NCBI RefSeq assembly: GCF_025460805.1
Contig: NZ_JAMXFJ010000002.1
Location: 73,490-137,489 of the forward strand
DNA length: 64,000 bases
Reading direction: 5' to 3'
DNA from: Microvirga sesbaniae
GTDB taxonomy: Bacteria > Pseudomonadota > Alphaproteobacteria > Rhizobiales > Beijerinckiaceae
Shown here: positions 1 to 12,004 of the stretch, one piece after another
Layout of the letters: every line of letters begins with the position of its first letter
Numbering within the stretch: the stretch's first letter is position 1
Translations under genes and position numbers: made by a program
The notes under the pieces: generated by a model
Seen by the model: only the letters and a program-made list of their open reading frames with translations
Told to the model about the DNA's origin: nothing
Database searches by the model: none

Positions 1-65
1 CCGCCGGGCGCCTCGTACCCCACCTGGCACACCACTTTGGGGACCGAGGCTCAAGTCTTTGAGCG

Positions 66-116
66 GCGCACCGTTCGAGGCGAAAAACCGGGTCCACTTT
101 TCCGCACGGTGCGCTA
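66..116. repeat. Family A palindromic repeat copy 1
   Basis: Outer arms GCGCACCGT (66-74) and ACGGTGCGC (106-114) are perfect inverted repeats enclosing the CCGGGTCCACTTTTCC core seen in the other family A copies. Its left edge, read on the minus strand, supplies the TAG stop of exoD. Confidence 0.75.
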
Positions 117-710
117 GATCAGCTTCTCGATCCCGGCGAAGATCGCGTAGACGAAGCCGAGGCTCAAGGTGAGGCCGATGGAGCCGATCACCAGGCCTCC
201 CAGGATCACGAGGCCGTCGCGCTCCACCAAGCCCAATCCGACCAGGCACACGGCCAGGCCCAAGGGGATCTGCCCCACGAAAGGCGGCGCGAAGAGAAGC
301 CCCAGGGCCAGGACCAGGATGACTGCGCCCATCAGACGCATGGTGAAGGGCGTGTCGAGGAAGGTCATCCGGGGCCGCGAGATGCGCTCCAGCCGACGGA
401 AGACCGGAATGGCGCGCCCCACGGCGCGCTCCACGTCGGTCCGGGCGACCGACCTGTTCATGAGCTGGCGCGGCAGCCAGGGCGCGTCGCGGCCGAAGAC
501 GATCTGGATGGCGACCAGGGTCAGGAGCAGGCCGCAGACCAGCGGGATCGGCGGCGGCATGGGGAGGCAGTTCGGCAGGCCGAGCAGCACGATGAGAAGG
601 GCGAAGGCCCTGTCCTGGAGCACTGCCATGATCTCGCGCACGGTCAGGCGTTCGCCGGGCTGGGAGGCAAGGGCGAGGAGGATTTGAGAAGTGCGCGCGT
701 TGGAAAACAA
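114..710 (-). CDS. exoD: ExoD-family exopolysaccharide synthesis membrane protein
   Basis: Integral inner-membrane protein of the ExoD family, named for a Sinorhizobium gene needed for exopolysaccharide synthesis and alkali tolerance; its biochemical role is unknown. The family core is visible: an N-terminal amphipathic part (LLALASQPGERLTVREIM), a proline-rich first membrane stretch (LPNCLPMPPPIPLVCG) and two or three C-terminal hydrophobic segments. I chose a TTG start at 710 (198 residues, usual family length) with an AGGGCTCC ribosome site. The frame stays open to a TTG at 800, but that extension lies inside a 13-bp tandem repeat and does not look like protein. The TAG stop is formed by the edge of a family A repeat. 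Confidence 0.8.
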   Translation of the reverse strand: MFSNARTSQILLALASQPGERLTVREIMAVLQDRAFALLIVLLGLPNCLPMPPPIPLVCGLLLTLVAIQIVFGRDAPWLPRQLMNRSVARTDVERAVGRAIPVFRRLERISRPRMTFLDTPFTMRLMGAVILVLALGLLFAPPFVGQIPLGLAVCLVGLGLVERDGLVILGGLVIGSIGLTLSLGFVYAIFAGIEKLI

Positions 711-767
711 GGAGCCCTGGCAGGTTCGGGGATGCTCAGGGCGCCTCTCTACCCGAGTTAGGGTCCG

Positions 768-832
768 GGGCCAAGGCTCTGGGTCAAGGCTCTGGGTCAA
801 GGCTCTGGGTCAAGGCTCTGGGTCAAGGCTCT
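768..832. repeat. 13-bp tandem repeat, five copies
   Basis: Unit GGGTCAAGGCTCT occurs four times perfectly at 781-832, preceded by one copy with a single change (GGGCCAAGGCTCT, 768-780). It sits between the 3' end of usg and the start of exoD, both on the minus strand, and is not a multiple of three. Confidence 0.9.
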
Positions 833-844
833 CGGCTTCCGGCC

Positions 845-1114
845 TCAGTGGATGTTGATTTCTCCCTGAACGGCCCGGAACTCGGCGGGCTTGATGAGCT
901 GCGCATGGGTGATCGTGACGGAATGCAGAGGACCGGCAAGCTCACGCTTCCAGAAGTCCAGGAAGTCGATCAGGACCGGAAACCGGGGGGCTAGGTCGTA
1001 TTCCTGCCAGATATAGGTCTGCAGGAAGGACGGGTGATCGGGCATCCGGTAAAGGATCTTGGCGGTCGTCAGCCCGTAGCCTTCCATCTGGCGGATGAAG
1101 TCCTTCGATACCAT
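845..1114 (-). CDS. usg: Usg family protein
   Basis: An 89-residue soluble protein matching the alphaproteobacterial Usg family (first noted beside Caulobacter trp genes); no biochemical function is established. Recognised from the conserved run RQMEGYGLTTAKILYRMPDH, followed by LQTYIWQEYDLAPRFPVL and a C-terminal LIKPAEFR motif. The ATG at 1114 is preceded by a strong AGAAGGAG site; the 20-residue extension of the frame to 1174 has no such support. It is divergent from the formyltransferase gene at 1311. Confidence 0.85.
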   Translation of the reverse strand: MVSKDFIRQMEGYGLTTAKILYRMPDHPSFLQTYIWQEYDLAPRFPVLIDFLDFWKRELAGPLHSVTITHAQLIKPAEFRAVQGEINIH

Positions 1115-1310
1115 GCGAACTCCTTCTCTCAAGCTCAAGCGAGCCGTTCCGACAGGTGTCCGCCCCGGTGGCACAGGCGGTTCCCTGCCCTATGCTCAAG
1201 GCTAAATCTTGAGTGCACACCGAAGTTCCTGCAAGGGGACGGGGTTGCACATCCACGCGATCTTGCGTTGATTGCCTGAACGGAACCACGAGACGAGGAG
1301 ATCACCGGGA

Positions 1311-2159
1311 ATGCGCTTTGCCTTCGCGGGAATCGATTTTCTCGGAGACGTTTTCGAGACGCTGCTCGCCAGGGGTTGGGAGCCTGTCAAACTCTTCAGC
1401 CGTCCCTGCGACGGGATCTACGATTTCAACGACGTGACGGTCGCCCGCGCCCGCGCCCTGCGGCTGCCGATCCAGATGTCGCGGATCCACTCGGCCGATC
1501 TCGCCGGGCTGAGAGCTCTGGGGTGCGAGGCCCTCGTGGTGGCGGGCTATCCCTGGCTGATCACCGGCTGGGAGCGCCACCTTCCCTATGCGGTCAACTT
1601 CCATCCCTCGCCTTTACCCGTCGGACGCGGGCCCTACCCGCTCTTCCAGGCCATCCTGGACGACCTGCCCGAATGGGGCATGACCGCCCATGTGCTGGAG
1701 CCCGCCTTCGATACCGGGGCCATCGTGGTCCGGAGGCGGTTCCCTCTGAGTCCGACGGAAACGCACGATACGCTGCTCGCCAAGTGCCAGATCGCCGCCA
1801 AGGAGATCTCCCAGGAGCTGGCCGACGACCTTCCCCGGCTCTGCGCCGAGGCGCGGCCGCAAGGCCCCGGATCCTACTGGCCGCGGATCACCCAGGCCCA
1901 GAGGACCGTCGATTGGACGGGGGGGATCCGGGACGTGCTGCGCACCATCCGGGCGTTCGGGTCCATCGAGACCTTCGCGCAGATCGATTCGCGCTACGTC
2001 TATGTTTGGGAAGCGGCCGGCTGGGAGGAGCCGCACGGGTACCGGCCCGGGACCCTGGTCCACAAGCATCGTCGGCACATGGTCGTCGCCGCCCGAGACG
2101 GCTTCATCCAGGTGACCGGCTGGAGCCCGTATGCGCCGGGGCCCGCCCGGGGAAAATAG
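1311..2159 (+). CDS. Formyltransferase-family protein (methionyl-tRNA formyltransferase-like)
   Basis: A 282-residue protein with a formyl_transferase N domain. The catalytic triad of the family is visible as N96 and H98 in VNFHPSPLPVGRG and D134 in EPAFDTGAIVV. These enzymes move a formyl group from 10-formyl-tetrahydrofolate to an amine; here the acceptor is unknown. The genuine tRNA enzyme Fmt normally sits beside def and starts with a different N-terminus, so this is probably a paralogue acting on a sugar nucleotide or another small amine. ATG at 1311 is preceded by GACGAGGAG about ten bases upstream; the 13-residue upstream extension is rejected. Confidence 0.75.
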   Translation: MRFAFAGIDFLGDVFETLLARGWEPVKLFSRPCDGIYDFNDVTVARARALRLPIQMSRIHSADLAGLRALGCEALVVAGYPWLITGWERHLPYAVNFHPSPLPVGRGPYPLFQAILDDLPEWGMTAHVLEPAFDTGAIVVRRRFPLSPTETHDTLLAKCQIAAKEISQELADDLPRLCAEARPQGPGSYWPRITQAQRTVDWTGGIRDVLRTIRAFGSIETFAQIDSRYVYVWEAAGWEEPHGYRPGTLVHKHRRHMVVAARDGFIQVTGWSPYAPGPARGK

Positions 2160-2190
2160 CCGCTCGCTCCCGGGGGACGCGGCTCCTTCG

Positions 2191-2259
2191 TCACCGGCGG
2201 CGCTTCACCATCTTCCAGGCCTGGCGGAGGATGAGGAGGTTTCGGATCAGCTTGAACAT
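2191..2259 (-). CDS. Possible 22-residue basic/hydrophobic micro-protein
   Basis: A short frame downstream of the histidine kinase. It begins with ATG at 2259 after a good CAGGGAAA site, starts MFKLIRNLLILRQAW, continues with a basic tail and stops with TGA. It is predicted amphipathic and positively charged, like small membrane-associated peptides. No family recognised; it may be a chance frame. Confidence 0.3.
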   Translation of the reverse strand: MFKLIRNLLILRQAWKMVKRRR

Positions 2260-2344
2260 CGGGTTTCCCTGAAGAACGACCTGCCCGTCAAGGAGAGTGC
2301 AGGCCCGAAGGTTCCGGCCCGATCCGGACCGGGAGCCGTCCGCC

Positions 2345-4717
2345 TCACGCCAGCGGCGCATCCACCGAGCAGACGATTCCCGCCGGCCGAAACGCGATCT
2401 GGGCGACCCCGTTGAGCTCCTGCGACAGACTGCGCTCGATGAGCCGGGAACCGAACCCGCGGCGGCCCGGGGGCTGGACCGGCGGCCCTCCGGTCTCCTC
2501 CCAGCGCAGATGAAGGCGAGGCGAAGGCGACACCTGCTCGACGTCCCAGGAAACCCTGACCTCTCCCGTGGCGTTCGCCAGCGCGCCGTACTTGACCGCA
2601 TTGGTGGCGAGCTCCTGAAGCGCCATGGCCAAGGCCAGCGCCATGCGCGGCGACAGCCGGACCTCCGGGCCGCTCAGGTGGAGACGATCCTCTCCCCGGC
2701 TCGCATAGGGGGCCACCGCCTGGGCGACGATCTCCTGAAGTTCGGCGCCTTCCCAGCTTTCCCGCGTCAGCACGTCGTGGGCGCGGGCCAGGGCGATCAA
2801 CCGCCCCTCCAGGGCTTCCTTGGCATCGCGCATGCTCGCCGCATTGCGAAGGGTCTGGGAGGCGATCGACTGCACGGTGGCCAGGGTGTTCTTGACCCGG
2901 TGGTTCAGCTCGTGAATGAGCAGGGTGCGCTGCTCCTCCGCGCGCCTGCGCTCGCTGATGTCGCGCTGGATCCCCCAGAGCCGCCGCAACTCGCCGTTCT
3001 CCACGATCCCCGTCATGCTGTTGTCGAAGAACTTGCGGTTCCCGGCAGCGTCGCGCTCGACGGATTCGACCCCGGTCAAGCTGTATCCGGAACGGATGAC
3101 CTCGGCGAGGAAAGCCCGGGCCTGGGGATCGGACGACGGCAGCGGGAACTCGAGCGAACGGCCGATCATGTCCTCGGCCCGCGAGAGCCCGTACATCGCC
3201 GCCATGGCGTCGTTGCACTCGACGAAGCGTCCCCGGCGGTAGGCGAGTTCGACCTGCTCGTCCACCGGCAGAGACGTGTCGAGGGGAGGATCGAACTCGA
3301 GAAGCCAGATGCCCTCGGAGCTGTGCGCGATGAAGGTGCGGTAGCGGTCCTCGCTCTCGCGCAGGGCGGCCTCGGCGTCCTTCTCGGCCGTCACGTCCCA
3401 CTGGGCGCCGAGCGAACGGACGAACCGCCCGTTGGCGTCCCGGATGAGCTTGGTCCGCGCGGTGACCCAGCGCAGCTCGCCGGTATCCGCCCGGAAGATC
3501 CGGAACTCGTAGTCGAGCTGGCGGCGCCCGGGATCGGCGACGGCCGCTCGCGTTTCCGCCTCGATCCGCGACCGGTCCTCGGGATGCACGAGGGCGATCC
3601 AGTCCTCATACGAGAAGAAGCCGGAGAGGTCTTCGTGCAGGCCGTAGAGGTCCAGATATTCCGGCGATGCGATCGCCTTGTTGGTTCTGCGGTCGAACTC
3701 GAAGCTGCCGATCCTGGCGGCCTCCTGGACCTGACGGAGCCGCTCCTCGCTTTCCCGGCGGGCATCCTCGGCCACCTTGCGCTCGGTGATGTCATCGAAG
3801 AGAACGGCGATCAGACGGCGCTCCGGATCGTCGATCCGATAGGCGAAGACATCGTACCACCGCCCCTGGGCGGGCGCCTCGTGCTCGAACCGCGCCGGTT
3901 CCCCGTTCAGCGCGACCCTGCTGTAGACGTCGTACCAGTACTCCTCGTGGGCGGGGCTCAGCGAGCGCATGCTCCTGCCCGCCACGTCGTGCAGGCCGGT
4001 CTGCGCCTCGAACACGGGATTGACCTCGATGAAGACGTAATCGACCGGACGGCCCTGCTTGTCGAAAACGGGCTCCAGGATGCAGAAGCCCTGATCCAGC
4101 GCTTCGAAGAGGGCGCGATAGCGCGTTCCCGTCTCGCGGAGCGCAGGCTCCCGGCTCGCACGAGGGCCATCTTCGGCAATAATCCTGCCGGTCGTCTCGG
4201 TGGCCGCGCAGTAGAAGCCGGCAACGCCCCCCGTCTCGTCCCGGATCGGGGTCCAGGAGAAGGTGAGCCATCGCGCGGGCCGGTCGGCACGGGCCGCCAG
4301 GACGACCGGACGATCGGTGACATGCTGCGCCTCGCCGGCCATCGTGGCCGCGATGACGGCGCGGTACTCGTCCCAGATTTCCGGCCATGCGGTCCGATAC
4401 GGCTTCGCCAGCGCCGCCGGATGCCTGGTGCCGAGGATCGGCACGAAACCGTCGTTGTAGAGCGACGTGCATTCCGCCCCCCAGGCGATGCAGGCGGGTT
4501 GCCGGGACGCCAGCATGAGGTCGACGAGGGTCCGGAGGCTCTGCGGCCAGGCCTGGATGGGTCCCAGGGGCGTGCAGGCCCAGTCGTAGGCCCGGATGCG
4601 CTCCCCCATCTCGCCGCCGATCGCGGGCCAATGGGATCGGTCGGGCGTCGGGTGGGCCGGCACCTCCCGGTGCCCGGATGGCCGGGGGGTTCCCCCCTCG
4701 AGGGCGCCGTCGTTCAT
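2345..4717 (-). CDS. Multi-PAS sensor histidine kinase, HWE family
   Basis: A soluble 790-residue kinase. In order: an N-terminal PAS-like domain of the DWxxTPLGPxxxWPQSLR type (about 40-180), a second PAS (200-310), a PAS_3-type domain (330-445), a fourth PAS (455-590), then an HWE kinase core. The phosphoacceptor is H602 in IHELNHRVKNTLATVQ, the N-box is ELATNAVKYG (around N706), and the diagnostic RWEETGG lies near 738-744. HWE kinases in alphaproteobacteria often signal light, redox or general stress; there is no transmembrane segment and no response-regulator gene adjacent, so it is an orphan. ATG at 4717 was chosen because the 116-residue extension to 5065 runs through hairpin-rich non-coding DNA; ATG 4609 is also possible. 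Confidence 0.85.
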   Translation of the reverse strand: MNDGALEGGTPRPSGHREVPAHPTPDRSHWPAIGGEMGERIRAYDWACTPLGPIQAWPQSLRTLVDLMLASRQPACIAWGAECTSLYNDGFVPILGTRHPAALAKPYRTAWPEIWDEYRAVIAATMAGEAQHVTDRPVVLAARADRPARWLTFSWTPIRDETGGVAGFYCAATETTGRIIAEDGPRASREPALRETGTRYRALFEALDQGFCILEPVFDKQGRPVDYVFIEVNPVFEAQTGLHDVAGRSMRSLSPAHEEYWYDVYSRVALNGEPARFEHEAPAQGRWYDVFAYRIDDPERRLIAVLFDDITERKVAEDARRESEERLRQVQEAARIGSFEFDRRTNKAIASPEYLDLYGLHEDLSGFFSYEDWIALVHPEDRSRIEAETRAAVADPGRRQLDYEFRIFRADTGELRWVTARTKLIRDANGRFVRSLGAQWDVTAEKDAEAALRESEDRYRTFIAHSSEGIWLLEFDPPLDTSLPVDEQVELAYRRGRFVECNDAMAAMYGLSRAEDMIGRSLEFPLPSSDPQARAFLAEVIRSGYSLTGVESVERDAAGNRKFFDNSMTGIVENGELRRLWGIQRDISERRRAEEQRTLLIHELNHRVKNTLATVQSIASQTLRNAASMRDAKEALEGRLIALARAHDVLTRESWEGAELQEIVAQAVAPYASRGEDRLHLSGPEVRLSPRMALALAMALQELATNAVKYGALANATGEVRVSWDVEQVSPSPRLHLRWEETGGPPVQPPGRRGFGSRLIERSLSQELNGVAQIAFRPAGIVCSVDAPLA

Positions 4718-4932
4718 CGGGCGGCTGCCCGGGAGTGCGGCAGGCGACCGACCGTGGAAGAGCGAACCCGACGAGGCGCCCCGGCGTCCGAGACGAGGAC
4801 TGATCTGGTCGGGCTTGCGGACATCCCCTGCCTCTTGGCTCGACGCGTGCCGTCGCGACGTTCCCGGGCAAAATAACGCCGCCGGAAAGGCGATCAAGGG
4901 ATGGGGCGATCCTTGCCCGGACCGCCGAAAGT

Positions 4933-5090
4933 CTTGCCCGTCGCGAGCGCGCCGGCGACGGGCAAGAATTTCAGCGGTCCGGCGCGGAACCGAACGTCCG
5001 CTGGGGCATTGACCCGTCACGAAGGCCAATGCCCCCAGGTCTTCGAGACCCTCAAAGCCCTTCACCGCCCCCGTGAAGGGCTTTTTCTTT
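4933..5090 (+). ncRNA. Candidate structured small RNA ending in a terminator
   Basis: A gene-free stretch holding four successive perfect hairpins: 4933-4944/4955-4966 (12 bp), 5003-5011/5027-5035 (9 bp), 5038-5042/5046-5050 (5 bp, loop TCG) and 5054-5065/5073-5084 (12 bp, loop CGCCCCC) followed by TTTTTCTTT. The last is a textbook intrinsic terminator on the plus strand, yet no plus-strand protein gene lies upstream, so it probably ends a small RNA starting somewhere in 4905-5000. No convincing promoter was seen; the 5' end is a guess. Confidence 0.4.
5054..5090 (+). terminator. Rho-independent terminator
   Basis: 12-bp perfect stem AAAGCCCTTCAC/GTGAAGGGCTTT, 7-base loop, then TTTTTCTTT. 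It is oriented for plus-strand transcription. Confidence 0.75.
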
Positions 5091-5166
5091 GGCCGGGCCG
5101 GAACGACCCGGACGACTGGAACTGCATGGCCCAGCTGAAACCGTCGCCCGCCTCGATCGTTGGGTT

Positions 5167-5241
5167 TCCTGAAGGCTGTCCTGTTGGCCTTCAGGACCGG
5201 GAGGCCTCCTCATGTGCCGGCGACGGCGGGTGAGGAGGCCT
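5167..5241. repeat. Two successive inverted repeats
   Basis: First: TCCTGAAGGC (5167-5176) with GCCTTCAGGA (5187-5196). Second: AGGCCTCCTCA (5202-5212) with TGAGGAGGCCT (5231-5241). They follow the stop codon of the minus-strand flavin reductase and may act as its 3' end structures, although neither is followed by a clear U-run on that strand. Confidence 0.6.
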
Positions 5242-5261
5242 TTCAGTTCTGTCCACAGTTT

Positions 5262-5789
5262 TCAGAGCTTGTGGTAGTGCCGCCCCTGATAGATCAGGGT
5301 CGGCTTCCGCTCACCGAGCCGGATCCGGACGATCTCGCCGATGATGACGTGGTGGGTGGCGACCACCCGGGCGTCGCTGATCCGGCAATCGAAGGACACG
5401 AGGCTCGTCGCCAGGGCCGGCGAGCCCGTCACGAGCTTTTCCCACGTCCCGACGGTGAAGCGGTCCTGGCCCTGGAGACCGGTGCGGCCCGCGAAGATAT
5501 CGGCGAGCGGCAGATCCTCGGCTCCCAGGGTGTTCACGCAGAAGGCCCGATTGGCCAGCAGGGCCTGCGCGGACCGGGACGCCGTATTGACGCAGACCAG
5601 CAGCGAAGCCGGGCTGTCGGTCACCGGGGTGACGGCCGTAGCCGTGAAGCCCGCCCGTCCGGCCTCCCCGTCGGTCGTGACCACGTGAACGGCCGCGGCC
5701 GCCCGGCTCATCCCCTCCCGAAAGAGGACGGCATCGGGGCTCTCAGTCCCTGTGGCGGCTGACGTGGGGGTGGCTTGAGACTTCGACAT
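5262..5789 (-). CDS. Flavin reductase-like domain protein (RutF/HpaC-type)
   Basis: A 175-residue protein of the flavin reductase (DIM6/NTAB) fold, which binds FMN or FAD and reduces it with NAD(P)H, usually to feed a partner monooxygenase. Recognised from MSRAAAAVHVVTTDGEAGRAGFTATAV, the SPASLLVCVN strand and the C-terminal LIYQGRHYHKL, typical of RutF-like enzymes. ATG at 5789 gives the family length; the longer frame to 6032 has no support. No monooxygenase lies nearby, so the substrate pathway is unknown. It is divergent from livH. Confidence 0.8.
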   Translation of the reverse strand: MSKSQATPTSAATGTESPDAVLFREGMSRAAAAVHVVTTDGEAGRAGFTATAVTPVTDSPASLLVCVNTASRSAQALLANRAFCVNTLGAEDLPLADIFAGRTGLQGQDRFTVGTWEKLVTGSPALATSLVSFDCRISDARVVATHHVIIGEIVRIRLGERKPTLIYQGRHYHKL

Positions 5790-6091
5790 TCTGATCCGGA
5801 GCAAGCCTCTTCCACGCTTTTCCGCAGAGCACAAGGCTGTTCGGACCCATATGGCCCCTGGCCTTATCCTTTGGAAGCGGTAGGCAGAACGGAACTTGCC
5901 CAGTATTGCATCAGCGCCTGCCGCATATTCCATCATGGGTGGTGATAGGAAACTTAACAGAACGTTGTCGAACGAAAATCCGTTTGCTAGAGACACCAGC
6001 ATCTTACGGCAGGCTTGGCGTTGCTCGGGCATCGTGCTTTCCTGCGGTGTTTCCCAAGAATGACCCCGATCCAGAGGGGCAAGGGTAGGAC
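5790..6091. other. Divergent intergenic region between flavin reductase and livH
   Basis: No gene supported. It must hold the livH promoter; an AAGGGTAGG ribosome site lies just before the livH ATG. No operator or terminator was identified with confidence. Confidence 0.5.
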
Positions 6092-7012
<921 letters not shown>

Positions 7013-7026
7013 GGAGCCTGAGAGCC

Positions 7027-10050
<3,024 letters not shown>

Positions 10051-10051
<1 letters not shown>

Positions 10052-10413
10052 TGCAGGGCATCCTGTACGAAGAGCCGTCGATCTGGCTCTTCCTTCTCAT
10101 CACCGTGATCATGGGCGGCTGGGCGGCCTGGATGACCGGGCGGGCCATCGCCCTCACCTGGCGTCCGTTCTGGACTCTGATCCTCTACCTGTTCATCCTG
10201 GGCGCCGCGGTGCGGTTCATCCATTTCGCCCTGTTCGGCGGAACGCTGCTGTCGATCCACTACTACGCCATCGACACCATCGTGCTGCTGATCGTCGGGG
10301 CGCTCGGCTTCCAGTACCGCCGCGCCCGCATGATGACCACGCAATACCGCTGGCTCTACGAGCGGACCGGCCCGTTCTCGTGGCGGGAAAAGGCTTCCGC
10401 GACCGGATCCTAG
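10051..10413 (+). CDS. Small three-helix membrane protein of the liv operon (DUF6867-like)
   Basis: A 120-residue protein whose ATG shares one base with the livF stop, so it is the fifth cistron of the operon. Three hydrophobic helices are predicted (about residues 9-33, 38-62 and 70-94), followed by a basic/aromatic C-terminal tail. It corresponds, from memory, to a family catalogued as DUF6867 that accompanies Liv transporters in Rhizobiales. Function unknown; an accessory or regulatory subunit of the transporter is the simplest inference. Its TAG stop abuts a degenerate family A repeat. Confidence 0.8.
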
Positions 10414-10525
10414 CGCGTTTTGCGGGAAAGTGGCGCGGGCTTCCGGCGGGAGCGCTGCGCCGCTTTAAGAAGACCGGGCATCGGATTGATCTCAAAAGTG
10501 GTTTCCACTTTCGGGTATGATGCTC
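10411..10525. repeat. Degenerate family A repeat copy 2
   Basis: Begins TAGCGCGTTTTGCGGGAAAGTGG at the stop of the small membrane protein. It contains a palindromic half, GCATCGGATTGATCTC to TATGATGCTC (10478-10525), around AAAGTGGTTTCCACTTT. Confidence 0.6.
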
Positions 10526-10604
10526 CGGCCAAAAAGATTCCCAGGTGACATCCGCTCAAAAACCAGCATGATGCAACCTTGGATGACGGGTCTACCGTCA
10601 AACC

Positions 10605-10626
10605 GGCCCCACGAGGAAGAGGGGCC
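10605..10626 (+). other. Leader hairpin before the Liv binding-protein gene
   Basis: GGCCCC (10605-10610) pairs with GGGGCC (10621-10626). It lies 28 bases before the ATG of the binding-protein gene and is not followed by a U-run, so it is not a terminator. Possibly an mRNA-stabilising or regulatory leader element. Confidence 0.3.
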
Positions 10627-10653
10627 TAAAAAACCACCCAGAGGAGTGACCTC

Positions 10654-11781
10654 ATGAAAAAAATGCTGTTGACCGGCGTGGCGCTTGGTCTTGGCCTCGC
10701 CTTCTCCAGCGCAGCCAGCGCCCAGATCAAGATCGGCGTGGCTGGCCCCATCACCGGCCCGAACGCGGCTTTCGGCGCCCAGCTGAAGAACGGCGTCGAG
10801 CAGGCCGTCGAAGACATCAACGCAGCCGGCGGCATCAATGGCCAGAAGCTGCAGATCGTCGTCGGTGACGACGTGTCCGATCCGAAGCAGGGCGTGTCCG
10901 TGGCGAACAAGTTCGCCGCCGAGGGCGTGAAGTTCGTCGTCGGCCACTTCAACTCCGGCGTCTCGATCCCGGCCTCTCAGGTCTATGAAGAAGCCGGCAT
11001 CGTCCAGGTCACCCCGGCCTCGACCAACCCGCAGTTCACCGAGCGCGGCATGTGGAACACCTTCCGCACCTGCGGTCGCGACGACCAGCAGGGCGCCGTC
11101 GCCGGCGGCTATCTCGCCGACAAGTTCAAGGGCAAGAAGGTCGCGGTCATCCACGACAAGACCCCCTACGGAAAGGGCCTTGCCGACGAGACCCAGAAGG
11201 CCATGAACGCGAAGGGCCTGAAGGAAGTCGTCTATGAAGGCGTGAACCCGGGCGAGAAGGACTACTCCGCCCTCGTGTCGAAGCTGAAGCAGGCCGGCGT
11301 GGACGTGGTCTATTTCGGCGGCCTCCACACGGAAGCCGGCCTCATCATCCGCCAGATGCGCGACCAGGGCCTCAACGCCCCGCTCATGTCGGGTGACGGC
11401 ATCGTGTCGGCCGAGTTCGTGTCGATCGCCGGCCCGGGCGCCGACGGCACCCTGATGACCTTCTCGCCGGATCCGCGCAAGAACCCGAACGCGAAGGACG
11501 TGGTGGCCAAGTTCAAGGCCAAGAACTACGAGCCCGAGGCCTACACGCTCTACAGCTACGCGGCCACCCAGATCCTGGCGGATGCCGCCAAGCAGGCCGG
11601 CAGTGTCGACGGCAAGAAGGTCGCCGACATCATGAAGTCGGGCAAGCCGTTCAAGACCGTGATCGGCGACATCTCCTACGACAAGAAGGGCGACATCACC
11701 CGTCCGGACTACATCATGTACGTCTGGAAGAAGGGCGCCGACGGCAAGATCGACTACACCGGCAACGAACTCGCCATGTAA
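10654..11781 (+). CDS. livJ: Branched-chain amino-acid periplasmic binding protein
   Basis: A 375-residue type I periplasmic binding protein that captures branched-chain amino acids for the upstream Liv transporter. A Sec signal peptide ends SSAASA before QIKIGVAGPITGPNAAFGAQ, the classic LivJ/LivK mature start, and VQVTPASTNPQFTERG matches the ligand-binding hinge region. AGAGGAGTGA provides a strong ribosome site. It is separated from the transporter operon by 240 bases containing a repeat and a leader hairpin, so it is probably also transcribed alone, giving the excess expected of a binding protein. A terminator follows. Confidence 0.93.
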   Translation: MKKMLLTGVALGLGLAFSSAASAQIKIGVAGPITGPNAAFGAQLKNGVEQAVEDINAAGGINGQKLQIVVGDDVSDPKQGVSVANKFAAEGVKFVVGHFNSGVSIPASQVYEEAGIVQVTPASTNPQFTERGMWNTFRTCGRDDQQGAVAGGYLADKFKGKKVAVIHDKTPYGKGLADETQKAMNAKGLKEVVYEGVNPGEKDYSALVSKLKQAGVDVVYFGGLHTEAGLIIRQMRDQGLNAPLMSGDGIVSAEFVSIAGPGADGTLMTFSPDPRKNPNAKDVVAKFKAKNYEPEAYTLYSYAATQILADAAKQAGSVDGKKVADIMKSGKPFKTVIGDISYDKKGDITRPDYIMYVWKKGADGKIDYTGNELAM

Positions 11782-11809
11782 TCGACCGGCCTGGCGGCCG
11801 ACGGACAGA

Positions 11810-11837
11810 CCCGCCCTGGCGACAGGGCGGGTTTTCT
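11810..11837 (+). terminator. Rho-independent terminator of livJ
   Basis: Stem CCCGCCCTG/CAGGGCGGG (11810-11818, 11823-11831) with a GCGA tetraloop of the stable GNRA class, then TTTTCTT. Confidence 0.9.
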
Positions 11838-11910
11838 TATGGAGGGCTCCGACCGGACCCCGCCGGGATCCGGGCATGGGGCTTGTCCGCCGTCCGTGGC
11901 TAACGAAGGC

Positions 11911-12003
11911 GTCATGGCCGGGCCTGTCCGGCCATCCCGAAACGGAAAAGCGCGGCGCTCTCCACAAGCGGGATCACCGGCATGAGCCCGGTGATGATGC
12001 GAA
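11911..12003. repeat. Family B mosaic repeat fragment
   Basis: Contains GTCATGGCCGGGCCTGTCC and GGGATCACCGGCATGAGCCC followed by GGTGATGATG, the same arms seen in the 13.1, 45.3, 52.4 and 59.9 kb copies. Confidence 0.7.
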
Positions 12004-12004
12004 A

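Noticed and set aside
4718..5065. 116-residue extension of the HWE kinase
   Set aside because: Runs through hairpins and the sRNA candidate, with composition unlike the rest of the protein.
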